Assembly: GCA_030272585.1 (NCBI GenBank)
Contig: BSYQ01000003.1
Location: 6,510,001 to 6,574,000 of the forward strand
Reading direction: 5' to 3'
Length of the DNA stretch: 64,000 nt
Origin: Bryopsis sp. KO-2023
Lineage: Eukaryota > Chlorophyta > Ulvophyceae > Bryopsidales > Bryopsidaceae
Shown one piece after another: positions 1 through 11,144 of this stretch (position 1 is the first letter of the stretch; every line of letters begins with the position of its first letter). The notes beneath the pieces were generated by a model, which was not told the DNA's origin, made no database searches, and saw only the letters and a list, made by a program, of their open reading frames with translations. Position numbers and translations under genes: made by a program.

Positions 1-856
1 TGTTTTTCTCATAATGCCAACGACATTCACTAAACAATTCATAGGCCAGTCAAAAGCAACTCTTTTCCTCCCATTTAAAGGACATTAGCCAGAGCTGATG
101 AGTCAGACGATGGAACAGCACCATCCACCACCCACAATCCCTGGTCAAAAGTAAACTGACACTTTTTTTTATCTCTTTTCCTTTTGTTTCGTTTTTTTGG
201 AACAGAAAAAGAAAAAAGTGACGTCCTCTCATATCTCGCGTAAACATATTATCAGTAAACAGGCCATTGCATCCTCATATATCCCACTTCTCAAAATCAG
301 GTTTCCCCCCCTCCCCCCCTAAAAAAAACGATATCCCAACCTCATAATTCTCTCAGAAATTGCCATGCACTCCCCAGATCCAGTGCCCCTCCCTTTGTTT
401 TTTTTTTCCTTTGGAAAACCTGCGATGGGAATCCAAATCTTGGCTTCCTCGGTAAAACCTATGCCTTTTGTTGCTTGATAACCCTCCATCCTGCCAAGAG
501 GTCTGATCTACCAACAGTTCGCTGTTCTTTTTTGTTTTCTCCTCTCTCTCTCGACCCAAGGGGAATAAAAATAAATGAAATCTCTATGCTCACCCCCTCT
601 CCCTCCCCCCTTTTTTTTTCCCCCTCGCTCTATTTGTTTCCTCATGTGAAACCTATCCTTTTTTCATGTGTTGGTTGGTGGGAAACAGCCAAAAAAAAAA
701 AAAAAAAGAAAAAAAAAAAGAGAGAGTGCCAGCACCGAACGAGGGTGTCAAAAATTCGACCCGCTCCACCGAGGGAAACAAAAAAAAAGTGATTGAATCG
801 CTGAAAAAAAAAAGGAATTTTCCATGCGTTTCTCCACCCACATTGCCGATCGAAGG
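1..856. other. 3' flank of PRPP synthetase, low complexity
   Basis: No gene is recognisable here. The stretch lies downstream of the minus-strand PRPP synthetase stop codon. It is dominated by plus-strand C/T runs (about 140-210, 300-330, 390-415, 590-630) and a long A run at about 691-719. Read on the minus strand this is mostly purine-rich, like the 3' flanks of several other genes in the window. Part of it is probably 3' UTR, but I see no clear AATAAA hexamer close to the stop. Confidence 0.5.
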
Positions 857-2564
857 CTACCGAAGAGCCATGATCGACGATGCATTGTACACTCGCCAAA
901 TCGTTTCCCCCAGCAAATTAGCCACGGATAAGACCGTCAGCTCCGAAAACATGTTTTCTTGCCGAGTTGGAATGGTGTTGGTGACTATGACTTCTTGGAA
1001 CACCCCGCTGGATAACCTCTCGATTGCGGGTGGGCTGAACACCGCGTGCGTTGCGCAAGCATACACTTCCCTGGCGCCGTGGTCATGCAGCGCTCTGGCA
1101 GCATTAGTGATGGTTCCAGCCGTGTCGATCATGTCATCCACCAACACAGCCACCTTGCCTTCCACATCCCCGATAAGATTCATGACATTGGAGACGTTGT
1201 GGGCGGAGCGGCGCTTGTCGACGATGGCCAGAGGAGCGTCGTTGAGTTTCTTGGCAAAGGCTCGTGCTCGAGCGACTCCACCCACGTCGGGTGACACAAC
1301 CACCAGGTCACCTGGTTAAGAATGTGCAGAGATTTAGACCAGCTTATTCTTGAATTTGTCACACACACACACAACATGACATATTACATCGTTGATGTGG
1401 ACACAGGCTTCCCATTTCTATCGAACACTGTGCAGAGACTTTGTTTTTATGTATATGAAAACACCAACTTCACTGATTTGGCCTTATGAAAGCACTAACT
1501 TCACTGATTTGGGGTTCCAGTTGTTGCATCAAACACTCGACAGGAGTCTAATTACGCCAATCGCCATTCCAGCTGCAGATTTTCATGATAATTCCTTGGC
1601 GTTTTTCTTAGCGTTGTAGATATTGGAGCACCCTACCATTCGTTATCCGTTTGGATGCAAGATAATCCAACAGAACCACGTCGCCATACACATGGTCGAC
1701 TGGGATATCAAAATATCCGACGCATTGGCCTGAATGCAAATCCATAGCCAGCACCCTGTGGGCTCCAGCTTCCGTCACCAGATTGGCCGTCAATTTCGCA
1801 GCGATGGATTCCCTTCCTTGGGTTTTTCGATCAGCCCGGGCATATCCGTAGTATGGAATGACAGCGGTGATCGATCGGGCCGACGCGCGACGGCATGCAT
1901 CGATCATGACTAATAGCTCCATGAGATTGTCGTTGACGGGCGGGCAAGTGGGTTGAATTAAAAAAACATCACAACCACGTATCGACTCCTACAAGACATA
2001 TTGCAGAAAAGAATGATGTCTTATTTTTTTTCCCTCACATGGGGGCATCATCCCCATCCGAAAAAACAACGGAGTTAAATTTTCGCATTTGGAAGGGTGT
2101 TGGTTCCACTGACCTGGATTTGGACGTAGACTTCTCCGTCCGCAAACCGTTTGATCTTTACTCCCCCCAGCTCCAGCCCAAGGTAATGTGCAACTTCTTG
2201 AGAAAGGCTCTGAATGGAAAAACAGGCTTTCGGGAAATAAGACATTCATTCTCACGATTCCACAACATTGCATGTTGCATGCGATGGCTTGACACCAGCT
2301 CCACCGGACATTCAACATGTCTGTTTCCACCATTTTCTCAGCAATCTCGGGGGCCCATATAACATGTTAGTTATAGTTTTTGTTTTTTTTTCTGTTGGGG
2401 ACAGGCCCAATCCAACAATTGGAACTCCATAATATGTGGATGTGGCATCTTGTCCCCACCTGGTTTGCAGTTCCAGAGAATACTTTCAGCTTGCTCAAAG
2501 GCAGCCCGTCGCCTCCAGGGAACAACTGGTGGGGGACGTTGGGCTTGCCCAGCGTCGGCCCCAT
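857..2564 (-). CDS. PRS: Ribose-phosphate pyrophosphokinase (PRPP synthetase, class I-like)
   Basis: Transfers pyrophosphate from ATP to ribose 5-phosphate, making PRPP for purine, pyrimidine, His, Trp and NAD synthesis. Four exons close in frame: 2564-2460, 2209-2114, 1988-1637 and 1311-857 (335 aa). Family landmarks occur in order: LKVFSGTAN at the N-terminus, [31 protein letters not shown], the catalytic flexible loop [12 protein letters not shown], and the PRPP-binding loop [15 protein letters not shown]. Length matches the usual 310-340 aa. The start is uncertain. I used the ATG at 2564, which leaves about 30 residues before the conserved core. The frame stays open further upstream, and another ATG at 2817 could reach the core through an intron and give a plastid or mitochondrial transit peptide. 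Family and exon chain are secure; the first exon and location are not. Confidence 0.92.
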
Positions 2565-2820
2565 TGACTCCCATCCCGGGACTTCGAGAACGGGCTTCGT
2601 CGTCGGGAAGTAAGGATGGAGGCCGTTCGTACGACTGGGGGAAGCATCGCTCCCCGTGGTGCGATCATCCGAAACAGCGCGCAAGCCCCGTTTCCTCCCC
2701 TGGCAGTACGGCGACGAGTTTCAATTCAACAGCACGTCCATAGCCAGGACACGACCGAGCAGAATAGCTGACATCCAGCGTCGCGATAGATAAGTTTTTA
2801 GCTGGAGACGTCGACATTTC

Positions 2821-3271
2821 TCAGCGGGAAAAGCAACGTTTTACGCGCCCAAAGCACAAGGTAGAACAGAATCCCTTTCCATCAACGCCGCATTTGCCAC
2901 AAAAAAACAGTACAAGGAAAACGGCGTGGAGAGCGATACAGGCGAGCCCTAACGAGAGCCAGCCTATGAAAATTGCCTTCTTCTCGCAATATTTCCAACG
3001 AATTAAATACCTCGTACACCGCAACCATGAATTCCATACCTGGCCTCTGCACCGTCTTGAGTTTGTCGCGACCAGCCTCGGCCCAGCCCTGGACTGCGGC
3101 CCAACCTTCGACTGATAGGCAACAGTCTTCATCTGGCGAGCGCGAGCTGTGAATTGAAAGGAATCAACCACCCGTGGTGTCGAATATGATTCTTGGTTTA
3201 TCCAGTCGGACGGACAGCGCTCAGGCGTCCGACCTGGTTCCAGGCGCACTCCGCCGTTGGTAACTGAACAT
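2821..3271 (-). CDS. Possible small single-pass membrane protein (95 aa, hypothetical)
   Basis: I recognise no family. Three short minus-strand exons, 3271-3234, 3146-3040 and 2963-2821, join with matching phases (2, then 1) at GT-AG borders into one 95-residue frame that starts at ATG and ends at TGA. The second intron is 75 nt, in line with the 69-nt intron in the neighbouring peroxidase gene. The product would have a hydrophilic N-terminus rich in Ser, Glu, Trp and Ala, one strongly hydrophobic segment of about 24 residues (starting WLSLGLACIALHAV), then a short Cys- and basic-rich tail. The stop lies only 4 bp before an ATG that could start PRPP synthetase. Three consistent splice joins in so short a span could still be chance, so this is tentative. 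Confidence 0.3.
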
Positions 3272-5030
3272 CGAGATTTCCGCCCACCACCCCTCCACAA
3301 CCGCAATTTGGAAGGCTTCCAGGGGGCTCCCTTTGAGCACGTTTTATTGCGGGTGTTTTGGCGATGCTAGAACACTTCCTGTAAGCAATCTTTGACGTCT
3401 TGAAAATGGGATGGAATTGGGAAGAGAGTCAGCGAATAGCGCGCTGCATAAACATAGACTGACAGGGATACCCTTCTCCACCCAGAATGCCGTTTCTGAT
3501 CCATTCTAAAGAAGACAAAATAGACACTCCATGATTTTCTGTTCTCTTTGGACCCCATCGAGGAAAAACAAGAAAAACAGTACTGTTGAATACACTCGTT
3601 CGCAACAGCGATACCGAGTGGTGAAACGGCCGCCAAAGAACGCTTTACAGAAAGTAAGCAAAATAAACGACACAATGACCAGTCCCTTCACTTCCTAAAT
3701 AACCTCACTGAATTCATCTTTCCTATACTTTCCAGTCATATCAAGATCGTTCCAATGTCCGACTATCGACTGTTGCAATACACTGAATTCCACAGTACAA
3801 AGAAACACCCCCAAAGAACCTTGAGGCGGAACTTATTATCTGGAATTGAGGGTCCATTCTTCGACCCCTCAGCACACAGAAACAAGCAAAATAACTCTCA
3901 AACAGTTCGTTTAATAGCAAGCTTTTTGAGCAGAATCTGAATCAATCAAGACAGCATCGTATCCTGGGTATAAATGGCCCAACGAAAAGTAGAATTGTTC
4001 CAAAACTGGTTGAACTAAAAAAGTATCTTGCATTAGAAAGAACACTTTTTCTCTTTTTTACTTTCTCACGTTTGTGCATTTGATGGAAGGAGCCTCGAGA
4101 ACACCTCTTGTTGTGAAGGTTGTTTGGGATGTCCGCTTTGGAAATTCACTTGCGCTGTGTCTTCGGGCAGCCCTTGAACATCAACGGGCTGCAGTGCGTG
4201 CATTCATGCAAAAGTGTGGTTTTTTCATATAGATGTGTTTAAGTGAGTTGCAGACTCCATCCCCGATTTTATTCCCTGGCGTCGCCTGCAACCCCCTATT
4301 CCTTCACAACTCCTGATATCTGCCAGCCGTCGTTGCTGCTTCGTTCGCGTTCTTGGATCGAGACGCCGCCACATCGACCACTGAACGAAACGAAAAGCTT
4401 CGACGCAAATTACAGGCGGCTTCGGGTGGGGTGTGTTTCTTGTTTCTTTGACGATTTGTTCTGCCGCCAGTGGCACAATGCGTTGTGCCTGGCGCAGGTG
4501 AGCGATCGATCGCGGAGAGTTTTGGATGTGTGTGGAGAGAAGGAAAAACGGCTCTCCAGAAAACCGTATTGGAGAACATCACAGCGAGAATCAAGGGCTT
4601 CATGAGCATGTGAAAACGTGAATGCGAAATGCGGGAGTAGAACTTGGGTCCGTTGGACGGCAAGTCGGGAACACAGGACGCAAGGGAAAGACGGCATCTG
4701 CAGGACTTCGACGGAGAGTTGGCGAGGGTTTGGTACCAACAAGAAGGTGCTCCACCAAATATCTCATCAACTTGTTAGTGTAGCTGTTGTCCCGTTCCTG
4801 GCTTGGAACATCCATGCGAGATAACCTAAAACACTGTCGCCCCCATAGCTAGCAGGGAACTTGCAATGTTTTGCAGGAAATTTTCCTTTCTCCTAGCGCG
4901 TATGGTGGTCCCAAGGACGAGACGGCTCGAAGAGACGTCCTCGTCCGCTCGAGCATTGATACTCTGCCATGTAGTTAAGACTAAGACGTCGCACTTTTTG
5001 TTCTCTGCTGCAGAATATATTTGAGGCACC
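3272..5030. other. Intergenic between the PRS side (minus) and peroxidase (plus)
   Basis: No recognisable coding exon. Several short open frames exist on both strands, for example a minus-strand ATG at 4815 opening a 71-codon frame, but none shows a family motif or a convincing exon chain. The part next to 5031 must hold the peroxidase promoter. An A/T-rich GAATATATT lies about 15 nt before its ATG, too close to be a normal TATA box. Confidence 0.4.
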
Positions 5031-8000
5031 ATGGGAGCCATCGGGCGGCTAGTGGTGGTCTTATTTGTTCGGGTTTGCCTCGCCCAAACCGGTACAACTC
5101 TCAATAGTGGCGACGTCGATTTTTCTGCTGCTGTTCCCTTCCGACCACAGGTTGGTGGCGAAGCTGCATCTGTCTCGGACCTTGCTCCTGGTTCAGTTCT
5201 CGATAGGATCGAGCAGTTTGACGTCCGACCTCCTGGGCCTTGGGAGATTGTCACTGAGGCGAGAGTTCCGACACCAGCCCCAGTCGTTTGGGAAGACTTG
5301 AAGTTTTTCGGGTGAGGCTTTCCAGACGTTCGGTTGGTGATCGTCCGGAATGTGTCGGAGCAAGCATGCACTCGATCTCCAGTGCAAACGGTGGTTCTCC
5401 TAGAACAACTCCTACAATTTATGACCATTCTGTGATTGCAGAATGAATTGCCTCTTGGTTGATTTGTTGGGGAGGGGGGGAGGCAAAAAAACTCCAGAGC
5501 AACCAGATACAACCCAGCCACACACCATTTCTTTCCATAAAAATGCTCGACAGAATATAATTGCTGGGGCGAAGTTCATGTTGGCAAATCTCTGAAGACG
5601 GCTCTGGTTTCCTTGGGTTGATAGGTCCTTTATATCCAATGCTCTGCAAAATTTGGCAGTGAACTTCAGAGCACAGGATGATGACAACATGGAGTGGATC
5701 GTTGATTTGAACAGTGGGGAAAAGATCACTTTCACAGTCACGGAGACGGCTGAGGTACACAGGACCCATCCATTCATTCCTTGCCTGCCCACTTTTAAAA
5801 TACCTCCTGAAATCATGTGCTTTTTTTCAGCTGTTGGTCATAAGCCACATCTGTGTGTCAAGCTGCATCGAGAGCAAATCAAACCCACCGATGTGGGGAC
5901 AGGCTGGATTGATCTCCTCACACCTGTCCAGGATCAGAGTCTTCCCACCAGAAGTGTGACATTGTCTGACATCTGGCACTGTTGCTTTATGTAGGAGGAG
6001 AAGAGCCATGTGTTCATCATTTCGTCGCATTCGATCGACGTCTTTCCGGGGCTGGGTTTGACGGGATCTCCCATGTTTGTTCAAGTGCATGAGGTCGACG
6101 GGGGCACTGGTGCTATTGAGCTCGGATGGGGTGGTCCTAGGATTGATGGACCAAAGGATGTTGCCCTCACTCAAATGAAGGGACTTCTGGACCAAATGGT
6201 ATGCACAACACAGCTGGGTGATTTGATCAATCCCAAGCTATGATGATATGTTCACCACATGTATTTTTTTTTTTCAAATGTGTTACATCGAGGCAAACCG
6301 CCCCATGTAGCCCGTCCACTATACAAATGAGTGATATGGGCCCACCACATGTATTTATTTGGACCTTTTTTTTATGATCGATAACCTGGAGAACAGATAC
6401 GGTGTCCAGAAACAAACCCTAAAGGCCCCACAAACTCACACCCCACACGTTCGTATATATGGACTCTTGAAACAGCTAGGTCCGCTGATTCATTTCCTGA
6501 AAATTTTAGGTGGAGAACCTGAAAAGGAGGTTTGGAGAGATCTGCAATGACAAGCTCAATATTCGTACCATTGAGGGTGACTGCAACAATCTGGGCAACC
6601 CAAGAGTGGGGGCATCCGGCCATGCATTGGGGAGATTATCGAAGCACGACCCAGCTTTTCCAGATGGCACTGGGGACATACCTTCAGGAGCAACTGACAT
6701 CAGTCCACGATTGATCAGTAACATGGTCTTCCAGCAGAGTAAGGTTTACAACATGGTTCCATGCCTATCTACAGAAAAACACCATATGAGCTAGCGGAGT
6801 TCTATCCGTTTCTGTGCTGATGAGTGGTGGAGTGGTTTTCATAGGTCCTGGAACAGAGATCCTATTGCCAATTCTGGAAAGCTTGGAAGGAGAGTGCGCC
6901 CAACAAACTGTCGGTGGAGTTAAGTGGGAAATATGTCCTTTTGGTAGTGCAAAAGCGACCATGGGGCGTGAAAACATTGTGAATGCCAAGTGGGCTGAAA
7001 CGGAAAGCAAAGGTTCGGAGTTGGTGATGAAGTTCAAGGCCAAAAAATGTAACGTCGAAGCGGTGTTCGCTTGCAATGGAGAAGTCGGACTGGACTTAGC
7101 CAAGGATCCATGCAAATCCAAAACGAACAGATTTTTCCATCCGAAGGCGTGCATCGTTGCTCCTGGTAAGTTGCTAGCCATATGGCATGTCTGACTTTTG
7201 CGTATGTGTCTTGTACCGGACGCAACAATTCAAGTTGTGCACCCCGAAATCAATAGGTGGTTTTCCATTTCCGGAGGCTCAGCACTCGCTGTCACAAACA
7301 CTGTCCGAAATGCGACTCTGTCATTCGTAGGGGAGGATGCTATTCTGATGAACAGCGATGGATTGACCGACATGTTTTGGTCTTTTGGCCAATTTATCGA
7401 TCACGATGTTGGTTTGACCCCCGTCTCGCAGCTGTCGGAGTCCAGACAACCAGGTTTTTCGACGACCGCGACGGAAGGTCGAGACAAGGACCAGTTGCCC
7501 ATTTCTGTCCCCAAGGATGACCCCTTCTTCGATTCAAAGCAGTAAGTAAGATTTTCCACCAAACGCATCGATCGATGCACAGATTTTGTGTGTGTTGTTG
7601 AATATCTTCTACTAGGGTTGAAATAGAATCCTATTTCGTCTGAAAATATGAAAACACTTCTCCATCTGAACAGCTCATCGATTGAGACTTGAAACAGGTC
7701 CCAGGTGTGCAACCATAGCGACCTACTCAACTGTCAACAGATTTCAGATTCCTTCTCAGCAAATTGGAATTCAGGAAGCAACAATCAAGATTTTACATTT
7801 CTGTGAGGTAACTGTCTGTGTGTCCTTTCAACATCAGGACTCTGGAATTCGAAAGATCCATTTTCTCAAAGCGAGGGGAAGGTCAATCGCACATCAACCA
7901 GCTGTCGGCATTCCTGGACCTCGGCCAGGTTTACGGTGACACCAACCTGAGGGCCCGAGCGCTGAGAACTTTCGTCGATGGAAAACTCAGAACCTCCGAA

Positions 8001-9974
8001 GGGAATTTCCCCCCCTTCAATAAGATTTCTGGCTCCGGAGCTTTGCGAGCAAAACTGGAGAACGCTCCCGATGCCGAGGACCGGTTTTATGCGGTCGGGG
8101 ATATTCGAGGGAATGAGCAGAGTGTGCTGTTGTCCCTCCACATTTTGTTTCTCAGGGAGCATAACTTGATCTGCGATGAATTGAAAGTGGAGTTTCCGGA
8201 ATGGGAGGATGTCATGCTGTACCAGGTTGCAAGAGCGATCAACATTGCAGCTTACCAAAGCATTGCTTACGGTGAGTTTCAAGCAAAACCAAACTGAGAA
8301 AACAAAGGGGAGGATTGTGACACTGCCAACTTGACAAATAACCCATCAGGTGCCGAACAAAAGATACCCACTCACTCATTGCATATGTGGGGGAGCTCCC
8401 CCTCACAGATTGTTGATAGGTCCCATCAAAATATGTTATATTGCTGGTCGATCCTTAGGTATATGTTTGTGGGTGTGTGTTTACGTGACGTACAGTCGAG
8501 TGGCTTCCCAAGCTCCTCGGGGAAGGGGCAGTTCCAGCCGATGCCGTTTCATACAACCCTGGCGCCGACCCCACTCTCACTGCAATCTTTTCCACCGCCT
8601 ACTTCCGGTTCGGCCATTCCATGGTGGGAAGCTTCTTGTGGGCTCTCGGGAGCGGGCCCAGAGAGGAGGCCTCCTTGGAGCTCATCCCACTTCGAGAGGC
8701 GTTTTTCAATCCAGAGCTTGTGAAAGCTCAGGGAATCGATCGTTTTCTGAGGGGAGCCGCGTGGCATCCAGCCAAGGAAATCGATAACAAAGTGAGTGGC
8801 TGACAGGATGATTTTTTTCAGTTTGGCTAAAACGGCAGCATCATGTCATGTTACATTTTCTCCTCCTGCTCCACCTTTGGAAGAAAAAACCTGCACTCCC
8901 TTTAAAAAATGAATTACTGATTTCCTTTGGTTAATTCTGCATTTTTTTTCATTTTTTGTTTTTGTTTTTGTTCTTAAGTGTTCTTCCCCCTCCCCCCAAC
9001 CCACCCACCCAGTCAAAATAAAAATAGATTCAATCGCAGGAGCAATCACACACCCATTCTCCTCCAAGAAAAGGTCTCGATGTGTTTTTGATGAGTGGAA
9101 ATGAATAAGAATTAATCGATCGATATTTTCTCCATAGGTCGTGGATGAGCTTCGAAACTTTTTGTTCACGGAGAACAGCGAAGCTCCAGAAATGGACCTG
9201 ATTGCACTCAACATCCAGAGAGGTCGCGACATGGGTCTCCCCAGTCACAATAAAGTTCGAGATGCCTACGGGCTGCCTGAGTTTGGGTCGATTTTCGACA
9301 TGACCTCCGATGAGTCTCTGGCATATATCCTCAATGGGGTGTATAAGGGCGACCCCAACAACGTGGATGCTTTCGTTGGAGGGTTGGTGGAGGATCACTT
9401 GGAGGGGGCGGCTGTGGGTCAGACCATTCACACCGTTCTCAAGGATCAGTTCACCAGAATCCGGTGAGAGGGCGTCCCAGTTTGTGTGCAATTTTTTCTT
9501 GTTGAGAAAGGGTACTGTGAAAGGATCCACACCTCACACACAGAGTGGGGTCACTGCTGCAGTCCATTCAGTACAAAACAGAAAAAAGCACAAGAAAAAC
9601 GACGAGACTTTCCACAGATTCCTCCACTTTTTCCCTCTGTTTTTTTCACTCGAAAAAGTTTTAAAGTCCTAAAGTTTCAAGTTGCAAGTTTTAAAGTTTC
9701 AAAACTAAAAAAAAAAAAAAAGTTGTTGGTTTCAAGTTGTTTTCAAGTTTTTTTGGTTGTTGATTGAATTTGAGATTTTGATGGGCGTTTGTGTAGGGAT
9801 GCGGACCGTTTCTTTTACAAACTGATGGAATTTGACGAGAGCTTGCTGTCGGCTTACCCCCGACTCCAAGCCATCCTCAACGATAAAGTGAAACTGAGGG
9901 ACATCATCATAAGGAATACTAAAATCACTGGGGTAGAAATCGGAGGCGGACGCTCCGTTTTCACCCTTACATAA
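5031..9974 (+). CDS. Secreted animal-type haem peroxidase with inserted MRH/PRKCSH-like domain
   Basis: Ten exons close in frame (886 aa): 5031-5311, 5670-5754, 5995-6198, 6510-6738, 6845-7165, 7235-7541, 7838-8271, 8496-8791, 9138-9463, 9797-9974. A signal peptide (LVVVLFVRVCLA) precedes a beta-rich region of unknown type. The peroxidase fold begins with RTIEGDCNN (about 210). It has the distal site GQFIDHD (His about 430), FLDLGQVYG, the catalytic Arg/Glu in GDIRGNEQ, REHN, and the proximal haem His in FRFGHS (about 660). The Asp and Glu that form haem esters in mammalian peroxidases are present; the Met next to that Glu (Met243 in myeloperoxidase) is Gln. It should use H2O2 to oxidise halides or phenolics outside the cell or in the secretory path. 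Exon 5 (residues about 267-373) is foreign to the family: Cys spacing and KWEICPF resemble the mannose-6-phosphate-receptor homology domain of glucosidase II beta. Confidence 0.93.
7674..7757 (+). repeat. Dispersed repeat, copy 1 (inside peroxidase intron 6)
   Basis: About 84 bp, clearly related at roughly 80% by eye to 60381-60464 on the same strand. Both copies share GATTGAGACTTGAAACAGG, then CCCAGGTGT, CCTACTCAA and GATTCCT. It sits wholly in an intron, 80 nt before the acceptor at 7837. Nature unknown; a short interspersed element fragment is possible. Confidence 0.75.
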
Positions 9975-10443
9975 ATAACGTCGAAAAAAAAAAGCCAAAG
10001 CCAAAAAAAAAAAAAAAAAAGTGTTCAAGTATATATAACTTGCCTGCCTCAAGCTTTGTTTATTCGATCTGTAGGCAAAAAATGGGCGGAGTCTTCTAGT
10101 ACATTATTTTTAATTTTTTCTAGGGTATATGAGGGGATAAAGGAAAAAGTTTGAAATCGGTGGCGCTCGGCGTTTCGATAAGAGGCGTTGATGTCGGGAG
10201 GGAAAGTCTGTGATCTTTTGGACAAGGAAAAAAAAAAGTAAAAAAAAAAGAATAGACACCATTGAGGTGTGTTTTCAATGGATGAACAATACCACGGGAG
10301 TGTAAATCTGATGTTGGGAACATTGCATGGACTCTATTTTTTTTATTATTGAACTTTTGCCCCCCTGTCTGGCTATGTCGTTCATCCCTGCTCAGCACAT
10401 TCAGAGTACCCCCCAGCATCCCCCCAGCTCAGTGTTTTTGATG
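9975..10443. other. Downstream flank of peroxidase gene
   Basis: No gene seen. Directly after the stop come several A runs (about 9985-9994, 10003-10020, 10229-10248) with a short repeated GCCAAA motif, then ordinary sequence up to the inverted-repeat element. Probably includes the peroxidase 3' UTR. Confidence 0.4.
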
Positions 10444-11144
10444 TGTTGAATTCACATTTTTACAGTAAAAAGTACGACTCCTGTTCCAACCAAAGTCCCT
10501 TCAAATACCACAGCCCGGAGTCTTAACCGTACAAACTGCACAGCAACTACCCAACTCAATTCACCCTTTCCACAGATGATGGAAGACAGAATTTTTTCTT
10601 GGACGGAAAGGCAAAAGATCGAGAAAGCAGTCTGTCATTCGAGTTATGTTCCTTCCGACACACATTTGGTACAGTACCAGAAACTACTTAGTGAAAAACT
10701 ATTCCAGATTCTAGTACCATGGATGTCAGACATAGATATCCATCCACCTGACTTCCTTTGGATGACCGGGAAAAGAGGACGATGATTTTGAGGCTGTTTT
10801 CAGGGGGCATCAGAGCAGGATTGCTTTCCTGGTGAATGATGGGTGTTTTTGCCATGGTTCTTGCAAAAACAGATTGATTTCCGTGTTTCAATAGATGTTG
10901 AAGCCCAAAAGATTCACTGTCCAGTATACACTTTTCCACACACAGGGTTGAAAAGTGGTTTGTAATTGGATCCTAATGCTGCTTATTTTGCGTACAGCAC
11001 TATAAACAAACTGTGGAGAGGGCTAATTCAGTTGGGAAGTTGCTGTGCAGTTTGTACGGTTAGGAAGACTCCGGGTTGGGTATTTGAAGGGACTTTGGTT
11101 GGAACAGGGATCGTACTTTTTACTGTAAAAATGTGAATTCAACA
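10444..11144. mobile_element. Foldback-type element with about 132-bp terminal inverted repeats
   Basis: The left arm (10444-10575) is the near-perfect reverse complement of the right arm (11011-11144). Both outer ends begin TGTTGAATTCACATTTTTAC reading inward, and both inner ends finish at a CCACAG. Differences are scattered substitutions and a few 1-3 nt indels, so the copy is somewhat old. The 435 bp between the arms has a 69-codon open frame at 10576 with no recognisable transposase motif, so the element looks non-autonomous. I could not see a convincing target-site duplication at the flanks, so the superfamily stays open. Confidence 0.8.

Noticed and set aside
666..1319. A 217-codon plus-strand frame across the PRPP synthetase C-terminal exon.
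   Set aside because: Begins in a poly(A) tract and runs antisense to clearly conserved PRS coding sequence.
2564..2817. Using the ATG at 2817 as the definite PRPP synthetase start with a transit peptide.
   Set aside because: Needs an intron with a weak acceptor (for example GCC/GTACTG to CCACCAG) to reach the conserved frame; kept only as an alternative.
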